Notes under the pieces: generated by a model | Told to the model about the DNA's origin: nothing | The model's input: the letters and a program-made list of their open reading frames with translations, nothing else | Database searches by the model: none | Assembly (NCBI GenBank): GCA_023424095.1 | Contig: JAFAEG010000073.1 | Coordinates: 1-64,000, forward strand | Direction: 5' to 3' | Length of the DNA stretch: 64,000 nt | DNA from: Pseudomonadota bacterium | Lineage (GTDB): Bacteria > Pseudomonadota > Alphaproteobacteria > Sphingomonadales > Sphingomonadaceae | Made by a program: the position numbers and the translations under genes | Shown here: in pieces, positions 16,593 to 24,465 of the stretch | Layout: the number at the start of each line of letters is the position of its first letter | How positions within the stretch are numbered: the first letter of the stretch is position 1

Positions 16593-16834
16593 GCATCATT
16601 CGCTTCCCGCGCGCCCTCCACAGGGCGATATACGTCAAGCACGGCCGCCACGGCTGGTTCTGTTATGTCGCCGGCTACAGGCCGGCTGCGCGTGACACCC
16701 CGAAGGTAACGCCGCGCTGCTACGAGACCTTCGAGGCCGCGATGGTCAGAGCGCGCACGCTGTCACGGCGGTGCGGCCTGCCCGTCGTCGAGGGCACGGC
16801 GCGTCCGCCAGCGGGTCCTGGGTGGGCGGCATAG
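16589..16834 (+). CDS. hypothetical protein of the element
   Basis: 81 residues, basic (FPRALHRAIYVKHGRHGWF), with no recognised domain. It is coupled on both sides: ATGA overlap with the gene before and TAGTG overlap with the primase gene after. It is probably part of the replication operon. A small nucleic-acid-binding role is possible from the charge only. Confidence 0.55.
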   Translation: MSIIRFPRALHRAIYVKHGRHGWFCYVAGYRPAARDTPKVTPRCYETFEAAMVRARTLSRRCGLPVVEGTARPPAGPGWAA

Positions 16835-19140
16835 TGGCGGCTCACCCCGTCCCTGCCGATCGCACTCCGATCGATTTCGCGGCGCTCATGCGGCCGGTCG
16901 CCGAGCGCCTGCTCGGAGAGCCGAACGCGGCCATGTCACGCGGCTCCCGCATGCGGTGGGGAAGCAAAGGCTCGATCGAGGTCGATGTCGAAGAAGGCTG
17001 GTTCTGCGATTATGAGGCAGGCGATGAGCGCGGCGGCGTAATCCGGCTGATCGAGCACAAGCTCGGCTGCGATACGGCATCGGCCCTGACCTGGCTGGAG
17101 GATCAGGGTCTCAAGGAGACCGGGAGCGTCGCGAAGGTGCCGGCGGCGTCGACGTTCTACGACTATCAGGATCCCGATGGGCAGGTGGTCTTCCGCGTCG
17201 AGCGGCGCAAGCCGCGGACATTTCTTCAGCACGCCCCCGATGGTAAGGGCGGCTTCTATACCGCCACCGGCTGCATGCAAGGCGTCGAGTTGGTACCCTA
17301 CCGCCTACCTCAGATGCTGTTCTCGGATCCCAAGGCGATCGTCTTCTTCTGCGAAGGGGAGAAGGACGTTGATCGCCTCACGGACCTGGGACTGGTGGCC
17401 ACCACCAATCCCGGCGGGGCCGGCAAGGTGCGCGATCACTTCGCGGAGCACTTCCGCGGGCGTCGCGTGGTCGCGCTCGAGGACAATGACGACGCTGGGG
17501 CCAAGCATGTGGCGCGGGTCCGGGAAGTCATCGCGCCGGTGGCTTCCTGCTTCGCCACGCTTCGCCTTCCGGGTGCGAAGAAGAGTGATGTGTCCGACTG
17601 GCTCGCCGGCGGAGGAAGCGCTTTTGATCTGGTCGCGCGAGCCGAGGCTGCCCTTAGCGCACCGGACCGGGGCAACGAGGATGCAGGTCGGTGGACGCGG
17701 CCGGTGGATCTGTGGGCGCGGTATGAGCCCGCGCCGCTTCCGACAGGCCTTATCCCCGGCATTGTGGAGGCCTTTGCACGTCGGCACGGTGAGACGATGG
17801 GCGTCGATCCTGCTGGCCTGGCGATGGCCGCCCTCACGGTTTGTGCTGCAGCAATCCCCGACAAGATCAAAGTCCGGGTAAAGCGCCACGACCCGACGTG
17901 GAAGGAGTCGGCCCGCCTGTGGGTGGCGCTGATCGGACCACCCAGCTCAAAGAAGACCCCGATTATGGGCGCCGCCGTGAGGCCGCTGGGCAAGATCGAT
18001 AGCCGCCTGTTCCGGGAATATGTCTCACGCCTGCAGGAATATCAGGCCCTGGATGCGAGCGAGCGCAAACAAACCAATCCACCACCGCAGCGCCGGCTGC
18101 GCATTTCCGACGCGACGATCGAGGCAGCGCAAGAGGTCCTGAAAGATTCGCCCGATGGGGTGCTTTCCCAGCAGGACGAACTCTCAGGCTGGTTCGGTGC
18201 CATGGACAAATATTCCGCCGGCAAGGGAGCCATGGCCGATCGCGGCTTCTGGCTCCAGGCCTTCAACGGCGGGTCCTATGCGCTGAACCGGGTCGCGCGA
18301 GGGGCCTCCCTGATTCCAAACCTTTCGATCAACGTCCTCGGCGGCATTCAGCCGGAGCCCCTTCGCCGGATTGTTGGCGATGCGGTCGACGACGGTCTGA
18401 TCCAGCGGTTGATACCGGTGATCCTCGCGCCCGCGAAAGTTGGCCTGGACGAACCGCAGGACGGCTGTGTCGAGCGCTACGAAATGCTGGTCGAGAAGCT
18501 GTGGCAACTTGAGGCCCCGCGCTCCGGAAGCGGTGAGCCGGGCTATCTCATGTTCGATGAGGAAGGGCAGAAGCTGCGCAGCGATCTGGAGGCCAAGCAC
18601 CTCGAGATGGTCGGCGCCGAGGTGATCTCTCCCAAGCTCGCCTCTCATTTCGGGAAATATGACGGCCTCTTCGCACGGCTGTGCGTGCTGTGGCACTGCA
18701 TTGAGAACGTCGACCGACCCGAGCTTCCCGTCGTGATCCCGCACACCACCGCGCGCCACGCCGCGGACTTCCTTCACCGCTTCATCGCGCCCAGCGCCAT
18801 CGCCTTCTATACCGGCACCCTCGGCCTCTCCGACGATCACGAGGCGCTGATCGAGCTGGCGAGCTTCATCATCAGCCATCGGCTTGCGACGGTGCAGCAT
18901 CGCGACTGCCAACGCGGAAGCACGACACTAAAGGCGCTCGAGAGGGAGCAGTCTCGCCGGCTATTCGAAAAGCTGGAATCGCTCTCCTGGCTGGAGCCGA
19001 CCGAACCACCGAGGAACAGCAACACACCCCGCTGGGCGGTCAACCCGGCCGTGTTCGACCTGTTCGAAGACCGAGCGAAGGCGGAGCGGGAACGACGCCA
19101 GAAGGCGCGCGAGAACCTCGTCGGCCTGCTCACCGGGTGA
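16834..19140 (+). CDS. TOPRIM / DUF3987 primase-helicase
   Basis: 768 residues from the GTG at 16834, chosen for its TAGTG overlap with the preceding gene. The N-terminal half resembles phage primases, with a TOPRIM core (VFFCEGEKDVDRL, then VVALEDNDDAGAKH). From about residue 290 it is a DUF3987 domain with a P-loop-like GPPSSKKTP, an LSQQDELSGWF acidic motif and NGGSYALNRV. DUF3987 proteins are replicative primase-helicases of prophages and islands. It probably initiates replication of the excised element, possibly at the repeat-rich region just downstream. Confidence 0.85.
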   Translation: MAAHPVPADRTPIDFAALMRPVAERLLGEPNAAMSRGSRMRWGSKGSIEVDVEEGWFCDYEAGDERGGVIRLIEHKLGCDTASALTWLEDQGLKETGSVAKVPAASTFYDYQDPDGQVVFRVERRKPRTFLQHAPDGKGGFYTATGCMQGVELVPYRLPQMLFSDPKAIVFFCEGEKDVDRLTDLGLVATTNPGGAGKVRDHFAEHFRGRRVVALEDNDDAGAKHVARVREVIAPVASCFATLRLPGAKKSDVSDWLAGGGSAFDLVARAEAALSAPDRGNEDAGRWTRPVDLWARYEPAPLPTGLIPGIVEAFARRHGETMGVDPAGLAMAALTVCAAAIPDKIKVRVKRHDPTWKESARLWVALIGPPSSKKTPIMGAAVRPLGKIDSRLFREYVSRLQEYQALDASERKQTNPPPQRRLRISDATIEAAQEVLKDSPDGVLSQQDELSGWFGAMDKYSAGKGAMADRGFWLQAFNGGSYALNRVARGASLIPNLSINVLGGIQPEPLRRIVGDAVDDGLIQRLIPVILAPAKVGLDEPQDGCVERYEMLVEKLWQLEAPRSGSGEPGYLMFDEEGQKLRSDLEAKHLEMVGAEVISPKLASHFGKYDGLFARLCVLWHCIENVDRPELPVVIPHTTARHAADFLHRFIAPSAIAFYTGTLGLSDDHEALIELASFIISHRLATVQHRDCQRGSTTLKALEREQSRRLFEKLESLSWLEPTEPPRNSNTPRWAVNPAVFDLFEDRAKAERERRQKARENLVGLLTG

Positions 19141-19250
19141 CTTGTCACCACTTGTCACTTGCGCGCGCGGCGCAAATTTCCTGGCAGGTATAGGAAAGGG
19201 GTGGATCCTCATTTCTATCTCGCCCGCGCGAGTGACAGATGGTGACAAGT
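19140..19250. repeat. TTGTCAC-rich inverted repeat, possible origin or operator
   Basis: The stop codon of the primase gene runs into a region with two TTGTCAC copies (19142-19158) and a GC-rich CGCGCG. The reverse-complement arrangement lies at 19225-19250 (CGCGCG, GTGACA, GGTGACAAGT). The arms are about 27 bp with few mismatches, separated by about 57 bp. The 328-bp gap to the next gene (19141-19468) holds no credible ORF. Iterated sites just after a primase gene suggest an origin or a primase/repressor binding site. Confidence 0.6.
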
Positions 19251-19396
19251 GAAGCCCCCTCTTCCGGTTTATTCCATCGGGGATGTGAAGAGGGGTGAGG
19301 AAGGGCAGGAACGGTGCCCGCGGCGACCTCACGCGCGCCCTCGCTGAAACTGCCGGCCGGGATCAGCTGGCCTTCCCTGCCGTCCAGGCTGCAATT

Positions 19397-19460
19397 CTGT
19401 TCGCTTGCTTTAACGCCCGAACAGGCGCATAGCCAAAGCATCAACCGAACAAGCGAACAG
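19397..19460. promoter_or_regulatory. 11-bp inverted repeat upstream of serine recombinase
   Basis: CTGTTCGCTTG (19397-19407) is perfectly inverted as CAAGCGAACAG (19450-19460), with further CGAACAGGC copies between. The right arm ends 8 bases before the recombinase ATG. It could be the recombinase's own operator or a res-like site. Confidence 0.45.
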
Positions 19461-19468
19461 GCAAAGCG

Positions 19469-20158
19469 ATGGCAGTATATGGCTATGTGCGGGTCAGCAC
19501 TGATCGGCAGGCGGACGAGGGCGACAGCCTAGAGGTGCAGCGGCGGCAGCTGGCGGGCTGGGCGCTGATGCAAGGCGAGGAGATCAGCGAGATCATGGAG
19601 GACCGCGGCGTAAGCGGATCGGTCCCGTTACAGGATCGCCCGGAAGGTGCGCGCCTCCTCAAGCACCTGCGGGCCGGCGACACGCTGGTCGCGCCGAAGC
19701 TGGACCGCCTGTTCCGATCAGCGCTGGACGCCCTGCAGACGATCGAGGCTATGCGGTCCAAGAAGGTGAAGGTGTGGCTGCTCGACCTTGGAGACGTTAC
19801 CGGCAACGGGATGGCCAAGGCCTTCATGACCATGGCCGCCGCGTTCGCCGAGCTGGAGCGGGACCGCATTCGGGAGCGGGTCAACGACAGCAAGCGCAAC
19901 CAGCGCGAGCAGGGCCGTTACCTGGGCGGCCACGTCCCGTTCGGATTTGCCGTGCGGGCAGAGACGATCAACGGCCGCACCGAGAAGGTGCTGACGCTGG
20001 TCGAGGTAGAGCAAAACATCATCGCCGAAGCGCGCCGGCTGCGTGGTGAAGGGGTGCGATTCCGCGAGATGCAGTCCCTCATTGAGGAGCAGCACGGTCG
20101 CCGCATCGCGCTCGCCACGCTCAGCCGCATCTGCCGGGAGGAAGATCCGGCGGCGTAG
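19469..20158 (+). CDS. serine recombinase (resolvase/invertase family)
   Basis: 229 residues. The N-terminal catalytic domain begins YGYVRVSTDRQ (nucleophile Ser10) and continues with DRGVSGS, RPEGARLLKHLRAGDTLVAPKLDRLFR and ELERDRIRERV. A C-terminal recombinase-type DNA-binding region follows. It is about 40 residues longer than a minimal Tn3 resolvase but far shorter than large serine integrases. The element already has a tyrosine integrase, so this enzyme may resolve multimers, invert a segment or regulate. Confidence 0.88.
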   Translation: MAVYGYVRVSTDRQADEGDSLEVQRRQLAGWALMQGEEISEIMEDRGVSGSVPLQDRPEGARLLKHLRAGDTLVAPKLDRLFRSALDALQTIEAMRSKKVKVWLLDLGDVTGNGMAKAFMTMAAAFAELERDRIRERVNDSKRNQREQGRYLGGHVPFGFAVRAETINGRTEKVLTLVEVEQNIIAEARRLRGEGVRFREMQSLIEEQHGRRIALATLSRICREEDPAA

Positions 20159-20211
20159 TCCGGCGCGACCTGGCACACGTCCTCGGTGCGGAACCTGCTG
20201 GCCCGGCTAGG

Positions 20212-20796
20212 TTAGGCACGCGGCCCCAGCGCCTTCCGCAACGTCTCCGGCCGCGTCGCAAACTCCGACGCCCCACACTTCCGACACGGCCCGCGGATCA
20301 CCTTGCCGAGTGCAATGATGCCGGTGTTTCCGTCGCCGCCCCTGCTCTCCTTCAGGCGCCGGATCACCTCGGCCGGCGCCAGCAGGGTCCGCTTCCGGCA
20401 GTTGGTGCACTCGATCCCGATCATGGCGTCGTCGTCGTTGAGGTAATGAACGATCGGCACGCCGCCGGGATAGACCAGCCCGTTCTCCTCTATCGCGCAG
20501 CCTTCCCAGTGCTGGCACCGTAAAGCACCGATCACGTCGCGCAGAGGGCGCTCGCCGAGGCCCGCCTTGATCGCGGCTTTCAGATCCACCTCGCACCGCC
20601 GGCGGCAATCCGCACGTCGGCACCACAGCAGCAGGGTCTGCCCGCGCTGGTAGCTGGCCAGCACCGTGTCGATCGCCACGATCTCGCCCCGGATCCGGTC
20701 GATCCGCCAGCCAGGCTCGAGGAACGGCGCCAGGGCCTTCGCCCGCGCGGCGCGTGCCGCCTCGTCTCGCTTCTGCCTGCTCTGGTTGTGGGCCAT
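20212..20796 (-). CDS. zinc-ribbon-containing hypothetical protein
   Basis: 194 residues with paired cysteines (CRRADCRRRC, CTNCRKR, CRKCG) that could form one or two zinc ribbons. The N-terminus is basic. It is the only minus-strand gene between the primase and terminase blocks and diverges from the 20891 gene. Such cysteine-rich proteins occur widely in sphingomonad prophages; no function is known. Confidence 0.65.
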   Translation of the reverse strand: MAHNQSRQKRDEAARAARAKALAPFLEPGWRIDRIRGEIVAIDTVLASYQRGQTLLLWCRRADCRRRCEVDLKAAIKAGLGERPLRDVIGALRCQHWEGCAIEENGLVYPGGVPIVHYLNDDDAMIGIECTNCRKRTLLAPAEVIRRLKESRGGDGNTGIIALGKVIRGPCRKCGASEFATRPETLRKALGPRA

Positions 20797-20890
20797 CGCG
20801 GATGAGTGGAACGTAAACGGAACAGGCGCAACGATTCGGTGCGGCCTGACGGCGGTAAGCCGGGTGCGGCCCTCAACCTATTCGGCCCCG

Positions 20891-21169
20891 ATGGGTGTCC
20901 CGATCTTCGCGCTCGACCTGCCGGATGGCATCACCCGCCCCTATCGACCCTGCCCGCGCGACTTCCGCGAAACCTATCTCCGGATGGGCTGGGACGGAAT
21001 CGTCGATCATTACCGCACGAACTGGCGCGTGATCCGCCGCTGGATCGAAGAGTGTGGCGGCGAGGAATTGCGCGCCGCTCGGGCCGCGGTCACCGGCAGC
21101 GCGCCGAAACCGCACCTGCGGACCGCTGTCCATGCCCCGGCCGGCCTCACTGCTTCGCACGGAGCATAG
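20891..21169 (+). CDS. small conserved-type prophage protein
   Basis: 92 residues from the ATG at 20891 (MGVPIFALDLPDGITRPYRP). The middle (FRETYLRMGWDGIVDHYRTN then WRVIRRWIEECGGEEL) reads as a helix-turn-helix-like segment that could bind DNA. I do not recognise a named family. It stands alone after a divergent gap. Confidence 0.6.
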   Translation: MGVPIFALDLPDGITRPYRPCPRDFRETYLRMGWDGIVDHYRTNWRVIRRWIEECGGEELRAARAAVTGSAPKPHLRTAVHAPAGLTASHGA

Positions 21170-21326
21170 ACACAGATAGAGCTGGCGAGACGAAAACGGC
21201 AGAATTGATAATATTCTCAGAGCCTTAGCTCTGGCGTAAAGTCTCCTCACGTTCCGTGGACACCCCGCGGTTCCCGAACCTCAAACCGGTCCCAACCCGG
21301 CGAGAGGCCCGGCGAGGAGACCAGCG
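21170..21326 (+). promoter_or_regulatory. intergenic region, probable promoter of the rightward operon
   Basis: 157 bp without an ORF. It holds an A/T-rich stretch (TTGATAATATT at about 21206), a small hairpin CAGAG-CCTTAG-CTCTG and a TAAAGT that could be a -10. A GGCGAGGAGA Shine-Dalgarno precedes the next ATG. This is the likely start of the long rightward operon; the exact promoter is not resolved. Confidence 0.3.
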
Positions 21327-21809
21327 ATGCGCACCTACTGCGACCAACACGGCAACCCCGATCCCAACGGCGACTTCGAACGGACGAGCGACGGCGCGAT
21401 AACCCTGCGCAACGGACGCATGGTCTCGTTCGCCCTCGCCTTCATGGATTCCGCTCATCGCCACCCCGGAAAGGGAAACCCCATGCTCCAGCTTACCGAC
21501 GCACAGCAGTGCGAAGTCTCGGTCGCGACCGCTCGCGCCCGGATGATGCACGATCAGGCCCAGGCCTCGAAGCCCGAGCGCGACCGCACGCCCTGGACCG
21601 ACGCGATGGGGAAGCAGGCGGCCGCAGATGCCGCCGCCCTCATTTCGGCCAAGGCGGTTCGCGACGCCGCACAGGCAGCTTCCTACCAGCCGGCATATGA
21701 CGCCGCGACGATCGCGGCGCAGACGGCCCGGCGCGACATGATCAACGACCTCGGGGCGTCCAACGGCGCCGAGGTCCGGGACCTCGCTCGCCTCTCCCAG
21801 TACAACTGA
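21327..21809 (+). CDS. hypothetical protein of the element
   Basis: 160 residues, alanine-rich and helical in the C-terminal two thirds (KQAAADAAALISAKAVRDAA), preceded by a good GAGGAG-type Shine-Dalgarno. No domain recognised. It is the first gene of the rightward operon. Confidence 0.6.
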   Translation: MRTYCDQHGNPDPNGDFERTSDGAITLRNGRMVSFALAFMDSAHRHPGKGNPMLQLTDAQQCEVSVATARARMMHDQAQASKPERDRTPWTDAMGKQAAADAAALISAKAVRDAAQAASYQPAYDAATIAAQTARRDMINDLGASNGAEVRDLARLSQYN

Positions 21810-21820
21810 GGAGCGCGACC

Positions 21821-22891
21821 ATGGCCCAGCATATCCAGGACCGCATTCGCGCGGCCCTCCATCCCGACGCCAAGCTCGCTGACATGCGGCAGGTGCTGGC
21901 CGATACCCGCACCGCGCTCGACCAGGCCGTCGCCGGCAAGGAAGAAGCCGAGGCCCGGCGCTGCGACCCGATGCTCACGGCCGAAGAAGCCGAGGCCGAG
22001 CAGTTGCGCTACGAGACGCACCGCCTCGACGTGATGCGGTTCACCAAGGCGATCGAGCAGCTCGAGGGACGGATTGCCGCGATCGAGGCCGCCCAGGCGG
22101 AACGGGCGCGCCAGGCCGAAGTGGCGGCGATCGTCGCGCGCCGGGACGAGCTGGCCAAGGAACTGGCCGAGACCGTGCCCGGCCTGATCGATGCGCTGGT
22201 CGATTACATCAAGCGGATCGAGGCCAACGACAAGGAATTGGAGCGCGCTGGGCGGCTTCCCTCGGCGGAGGCCGTCGCACGCGGCTGTCCGGCCAGCTTC
22301 TACGTCGGCGGCGGTTCGCCGGTCATGCGGCTGCGCGACATGCGGATCCCCGTATTTGGCCCGGAAGACGTCAACGCCACGGCCTGGCCTGACCAGCGCG
22401 CGGCGGCGCGTGCGGCGATTGCGGCCGAAAGGCAGCAGCGGGAACGTCGAGAGGCCGAGCGGAAAAGGGTCGAGGCTCAGCAGATGGGTCGCCGCCGTTA
22501 CGCGGTGAAGCGCCCGCCGAGCGACAATGGCGCCGGCCCGCTGCTTCTCAATCACGCCGCCGGATCGAGCTGGGTCGACACGCGGGAAGTCGAATGCATC
22601 CTGTTCCCGGATCAGGTCACGGCCGCGCAGGACGCGGGTTTCATCGTCACCCTCCTGCCCGGTCGGGTCGCGAAGCTAAGCGCGCGGAAGCGCGATACCC
22701 ATATCGAATTCGAGACACTGGACGGCCGCAGGGCGGTCGTTGGCTCCGCCGTGGGCGGCGTCGCCTGGATCCACGCCCTGCTGACCGACGAACAGGCGCG
22801 ACACATCAAAGGCGAAGTCACGGTGGAATGGCTCGGCGAGAAGTCCGCCGCCCCCAAGCGCGCCCGCGAGCCCGAACAGGTGGCCGCATGA
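21821..22891 (+). CDS. coiled-coil hypothetical protein of the element
   Basis: 356 residues. About residues 15-150 form a long charged coiled coil (KEEAEARRCD, EQLEGRIAAIEAAQAERARQ). The C-terminal half is more globular, ending with an FPDQVTAAQDAGFIVTLLPG stretch. An arginine/lysine-rich linker joins the halves. A GAGGAG Shine-Dalgarno sits before the ATG. A scaffold-like role is only a guess from the coiled coil. Confidence 0.6.
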   Translation: MAQHIQDRIRAALHPDAKLADMRQVLADTRTALDQAVAGKEEAEARRCDPMLTAEEAEAEQLRYETHRLDVMRFTKAIEQLEGRIAAIEAAQAERARQAEVAAIVARRDELAKELAETVPGLIDALVDYIKRIEANDKELERAGRLPSAEAVARGCPASFYVGGGSPVMRLRDMRIPVFGPEDVNATAWPDQRAAARAAIAAERQQRERREAERKRVEAQQMGRRRYAVKRPPSDNGAGPLLLNHAAGSSWVDTREVECILFPDQVTAAQDAGFIVTLLPGRVAKLSARKRDTHIEFETLDGRRAVVGSAVGGVAWIHALLTDEQARHIKGEVTVEWLGEKSAAPKRAREPEQVAA

Positions 22892-23136
22892 GCCGCAACG
22901 CTTTCACCTGTCCGACCCGCTTCGATGAGCGCCGGAATACGCGCTGGGCCGACCACCAGCGCGACCAACAGTTTACCTCGCCGAGGCTGGTCCCTCGGCA
23001 GCGGCGGGACGATCACCCCGCCGGCGCCGGCCGCGACCGTGGAAAGAACTCGGCCGGCGCAACCCTTGCGACCCGCAGCCTGAGCGGGAGGGTTTCGCCT
23101 GCCCCCACAGCCTCGATGCGTGGAGACGTCGATTGA
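22888..23136 (+). CDS. small hypothetical protein
   Basis: 82 residues, arginine-rich, overlapping the gene before (ATGA) and after (TTGA). The overlaps support translation, but the composition gives no hint of fold, and it may be a decayed remnant. Confidence 0.4.
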   Translation: MSRNAFTCPTRFDERRNTRWADHQRDQQFTSPRLVPRQRRDDHPAGAGRDRGKNSAGATLATRSLSGRVSPAPTASMRGDVD

Positions 23137-23387
23137 GCAAGGTCCTCAAACCAGTCGCGGCGATTGCGGCAGTCGTCGGGATGATCCCGGGACCGTGGCA
23201 GTTGCCGGCGCGAGCCATCGCGGTCGCAGCCAGCCTCGGCGCGACGCTGCTGGCGCCCAAGGCGAAAGCCCCGACCGAGGCCCGCAATCGCCTGTTCGCG
23301 AGCCTCGACCCGCTCGCCTCGCGCAAGCTCGTGTTCGGCGACACTGCGATGGCGACTCAGATCAGCTTCAAAGGGGTCGCCTCGTGA
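23133..23387 (+). CDS. tail-tip (J-like) protein N-terminal remnant
   Basis: 84 residues with a TTG start overlapping the previous stop. The pattern MSKVLKPVAAIAAVVG, a hydrophobic stretch, then GATLLAPKAKAPTEARNRLF and RKLVFGDTAMAT resembles the first 80-100 residues of large siphophage tail-attachment proteins, which normally run on for 700 or more residues. Here the frame ends directly after that region and the next gene follows with a GTGA overlap. It appears truncated to its membrane/tail-hub leader. The identification is from memory of the family and needs a search. Confidence 0.5.
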   Translation: MSKVLKPVAAIAAVVGMIPGPWQLPARAIAVAASLGATLLAPKAKAPTEARNRLFASLDPLASRKLVFGDTAMATQISFKGVAS

Positions 23388-24067
23388 CCCTCGTCAACCT
23401 GATCGTCGGCTCTGAGGCGGCGTACCTGATCGCCGATTCCGGCGGGTATCACGACGACGGGACCTTGATCCGCGTCGGCTCGAAGATCACCGTGGCGGAC
23501 CACCTCAAAGCGGCCGTCACCATGTCCGGAGCCGCCTCCAGCGATACGCGCGCGATCACCGCGTCGTGGCTGGCGAGCTTCAAGCAGCCCGACGAGATGC
23601 TGGCCAAGCTCCCGTCTCTCCTCGACCTCCTCCTCGCGGACGTCGAAAGCGTCCCGGCCGAGCAGCGGTTCGTCGAGCCGCGCTTCGTGCAATTCTACGT
23701 GGCCCACTGGTCCGATCGCCGCGGGCGCCCGGAAGGATACATCGTCGGGAGCCACCAAGGCACGTTCGGGCCCTCGTACCAGCCTCGGCGGGTGTGCGGC
23801 GTAGATCGGGTCATCATGCCGTCTGTGGCCACTGACCTGGAGCCGTCGTGCTTCGATCCCGAGACGGACAGCCTGCCCCTGGTCGAGGTGCAGCGCATCA
23901 CGCCCGATGAGAGGGGCCTATTCCGGGTCGGTGGAGCGGCCGAGCTTGCCGAAGTCTCGCGCGCTGGTGTTTCAATCCGCCGGATCTGCACCTGGCCCGA
24001 CAAGATCGGCGAGAAGGTCAATCCTCTTGGCGACAGGGTGAAGCCTGTCGAAGGCCGCAATGGCTAG
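23384..24067 (+). CDS. Ntn-hydrolase-like (proteasome-fold) protein
   Basis: 227 residues with a GTG start at 23384 (GTGA overlap). After Met removal the first residue would be Thr: MTLVNLIVGSEAAYLIADSG, then GSKITVADHLKAAVTMSGAA. The layout (Thr1, beta strand, an IADSGG turn, a G-K segment, then a second hydrophobic strand ending SGAA) resembles HslV/proteasome-type Ntn hydrolases. The C-terminal half is not recognised. In a phage block this could be a virion maturation or host-interaction enzyme. The fold call is inference. Confidence 0.5.
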   Translation: MTLVNLIVGSEAAYLIADSGGYHDDGTLIRVGSKITVADHLKAAVTMSGAASSDTRAITASWLASFKQPDEMLAKLPSLLDLLLADVESVPAEQRFVEPRFVQFYVAHWSDRRGRPEGYIVGSHQGTFGPSYQPRRVCGVDRVIMPSVATDLEPSCFDPETDSLPLVEVQRITPDERGLFRVGGAAELAEVSRAGVSIRRICTWPDKIGEKVNPLGDRVKPVEGRNG

Positions 24068-24464
24068 CCGGCGCATCATCGGCCTGGACCGGGCGATGCG
24101 GGCTCTGAGGGGTCGCGGCGGCCCTGGTGCTCGGCAGCGCCTCGGGCAGGCTCTGTTCGCGGCGGGCGAGCTGATCCAGGTCGAGGCGCAGCTTTCGATC
24201 ACGCGGGGCGCGGTCAGCGGGAAGGGGCATGTGCCGTCCCGGCCTGGCGAGCCTCCGAACGCCGACACTCACACCCTGGCGAACAATATCGAGACGGTCC
24301 AAGCGGCCCCGCTGCGCGTCGAGGTAACGTCTCGGGCGCCCTACAGCGCCGCCCTGGAATTCGGCACCTCCAAGATGGCCGAGAGACCGTTCATGCGCCC
24401 GGCCGCGAACGCGAAGCGCAAAGAGGTGGTCGCCCTGGTCCGCCGCGCCATGAGGAAGGCATAG
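24060..24464 (+). CDS. HK97 gp10-like head-tail/tail completion protein
   Basis: 134 residues. It shows the family pattern of a basic N-terminal helix, PSRPGEPPNADTHTLANNIE, VEVTSRAPYSAALEFGTSKM and ERPFMRPA. Such proteins sit at the head-tail interface of siphophages. Its start overlaps the Ntn-like gene by 8 bases, and the tape-measure gene begins two bases after its stop. Confidence 0.8.
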   Translation: MASRRIIGLDRAMRALRGRGGPGARQRLGQALFAAGELIQVEAQLSITRGAVSGKGHVPSRPGEPPNADTHTLANNIETVQAAPLRVEVTSRAPYSAALEFGTSKMAERPFMRPAANAKRKEVVALVRRAMRKA

Positions 24465-24465
24465 C

